Shown here: positions 62,931-64,000 of the stretch, in pieces | Layout: each line of letters begins with the position of its first letter | Position numbering within the stretch: position 1 is the stretch's first letter | From: Parabacteroides chinchillae | GTDB taxonomy: Bacteria > Bacteroidota > Bacteroidia > Bacteroidales > Tannerellaceae | Reading direction: 5' to 3' | Assembly: GCF_900108035.1 (NCBI RefSeq) | Contig: NZ_FNVS01000001.1 | Location: 389,797-453,796, forward strand | Length of the DNA: 64,000 bases | Made by a program: the position numbers and the translations under genes | The notes under the pieces: generated by a model | Told to the model about the DNA's origin: nothing | Database searches by the model: none | The model's input: only the letters and a program-made list of their open reading frames with translations

Positions 62931-64000
62931 TTGCTGATGTTGTTCGTGAAGCCAGAGCCAAAGTTCACATACCAAGCGTAATCCGCACTGATCTCCGTGG
63001 ACGACCAGCAATCGACGGCAGCGAACGGTGCATAATCCGCAAACTTCCCGCTGTCAGATATCCCTTGCTTCATAGCCCATATAGCCATCAGCTGCGCTTG
63101 GGTTGGCAGATACCATCCCGTCACTCCGTTTACATTCAGGCTGTTGCAATAGTCGTAAGCGTATCCGGATCCTTTCTCTATGTTGGCTGATGTATAGGTG
63201 TGGTCCCAGTATTTCCGGCTTTCTGTTTGGTATTGGGTGGTTTCATCGTCCGACCATTTTATTGAACTCCCTTGTGTTGATGTTGGAGCCAGCAGCAACA
63301 TCTTCGTGTAGCTCCCGGTTATAGTATATGCAGCACTTGTGCCTGTCGTGTAGCCGCTTGCCCCTCCAAACAGGCCGATGCATAATCCAACGGCTTCACT
63401 TTCCGTTTTACTCAGCCTGACCCTCCCATCGTTTGCTGCCAGATATTCTTGTGCAGCCAGCGTTCCGCTTACCGCGGATGTTATCGTGTAGTTGGTATGG
63501 CGGCGGAGTGAGAAATCGCTTAAAACGGTGCTCTTGCCTAAATAGATATCGTAGGTAAACGACATATTACTCATGATATATTCCTCGCCAATGGCAGGGA
63601 CATTACCGAGTAGTTGCGTTGCCGATGTAATCCTGATGTAGCTTGCATTGGCCGGTGCTTTGCTGCTGTTTCTGTCTGCCGCCGAAGAGATACTACTTCC
63701 CGCCGGGCGGATGTTTTCTCCTACATACCAGACATTGCTGTTGGCATTGCTTCCGGCTGTCGTTGCAACAAAGGAGGAGGTTTGCGTTGTTCCTGTCCCA
63801 TCGTAATTGTCGCTGCCCTGTGTGGCAAAACGACGGGAGCCGGCATTATACAAGGTAATAGAACTGCGAGTCGGGCCTCCCGTTATGCTGAAAGTATTGC
63901 TTAGGGTTACTTTCGCCAGCGTGCGGTAGAGTTGTACGGTCATTATTGGATCCGACAAGTTCACCGTTGCCGTTCCGGCGTAGGGTACGTCTGCATCCGA
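62888..64000 (-). CDS. Fimbrillin-like surface protein with C-terminal Fib_succ/DUF1566-like domain (5' end outside the window)
   Basis: At least 370 residues; the frame is open to the right edge, so the start is missing. The visible N-terminal side (SDADVPYAGTATVNLSDP, then LYRTLAKVTLSN) resembles the first beta domain of fimbrillin-family proteins. Tyr/Ser/Thr-rich stretches follow. The last 110 residues carry GWYLPTQAQLMAIWAM, CWSSTEISADYAWYVNFGSG and the end LVRCVRDL. It lies 16 bases before the smaller secreted gene and leads the OmpA/LysM/DUF3575 set on the minus strand. Probably a fimbrial or other surface subunit. Confidence 0.75.
   Translation of the reverse strand, partial: SDADVPYAGTATVNLSDPIMTVQLYRTLAKVTLSNTFSITGGPTRSSITLYNAGSRRFATQGSDNYDGTGTTQTSSFVATTAGSNANSNVWYVGENIRPAGSSISSAADRNSSKAPANASYIRITSATQLLGNVPAIGEEYIMSNMSFTYDIYLGKSTVLSDFSLRRHTNYTITSAVSGTLAAQEYLAANDGRVRLSKTESEAVGLCIGLFGGASGYTTGTSAAYTITGSYTKMLLLAPTSTQGSSIKWSDDETTQYQTESRKYWDHTYTSANIEKGSGYAYDYCNSLNVNGVTGWYLPTQAQLMAIWAMKQGISDSGKFADYAPFAAVDCWSSTEISADYAWYVNFGSGFTNNISNKVIARLVRCVRDL

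Overview
The window is a stretch of a Bacteroidales (phylum Bacteroidota) chromosome. The signs are -7 boxes of the type TAnnTTTG in front of many genes, two TonB-dependent receptors with carboxypeptidase-like N-terminal domains, a DUF3575/fimbrillin-type surface locus, PG0541-, DUF3843-, DUF4251-, DUF6057- and DUF4199-type proteins, and a sodium-pumping methylmalonyl-CoA decarboxylase cluster as used in succinate/propionate fermentation. Most of the window is AT-rich. I would place it in or near Tannerellaceae, Dysgonomonadaceae or Porphyromonadaceae, but no species can be named from the sequence alone.

Layout. 0-9 kb: the edge of a zinc-ribbon gene, two L,D-transpeptidase genes, an unknown membrane protein, a probable small RNA (about 3.41-3.48 kb) and a minus-strand run argB, twin-ATPase, DUF6057 membrane protein, TolB-like lipoprotein with a CxxCH motif. 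9-22 kb: tRNA-Gly(CCC), a DUF6624-like protein, an HdeD-like protein, an AraC regulator, and an eight-gene plus-strand run (TetR, TolC, adaptor, RND pump, PG0541-type protein, response regulator without a canonical receiver site, Old Yellow Enzyme, SDR). 22-34 kb: rplY-pth-S4 protein, a YwqK-like protein, a TonB receptor with a beta-helix lipoprotein, DUF3843, Gfo/Idh/MocA oxidoreductase with ComB, DUF4251 and a GH10-like protein. 34-38 kb: a PurF-like protein without the N-terminal cysteine, pepT and gcvT on the minus strand. 38 kb: SRP RNA immediately followed by tRNA-Thr(TGT), probably from one promoter to one terminator. 38-47 kb: DUF4199, glycosyltransferase, nitroreductase, mntP, apbE, a lone cupin-like protein, then minus-strand maf, kdsC-like, DUF2520 and nitroreductase genes, then a second TonB receptor. 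47.7-52.3 kb: mce, mmdA, an OadG subunit carrying a lamin-tail domain, a biotin carrier and mmdB. 52.3-55.6 kb: a 49-residue membrane protein, tsaB, yicC, gmk, nadD and an HU-like protein.

From about 55.68 kb to the right edge the coding DNA becomes much richer in G+C. This block is a minus-strand surface locus: a fimbrillin-like protein (cut by the window edge), a related secreted protein with the same C-terminal domain, an OmpA-like lipoprotein with TPR-like tail, a membrane-anchored LysM-like protein, a DUF3575 beta-barrel protein and a BACON/BspA-type leucine-rich-repeat lipoprotein. An 840-base non-coding palindromic mosaic (58.40-59.24 kb) sits in the middle of it.

The observations most worth following are the small RNA at 3.4 kb, the 22-base periodic repeats found at two distant loci, the palindromic mosaic at 58.4-59.2 kb, the G+C-rich surface locus, the efflux-plus-reductase operon with its degenerate response regulator, the Cys-less PurF paralogue and the 16-base palindrome holding two divergent -7 boxes between tsaB and yicC.
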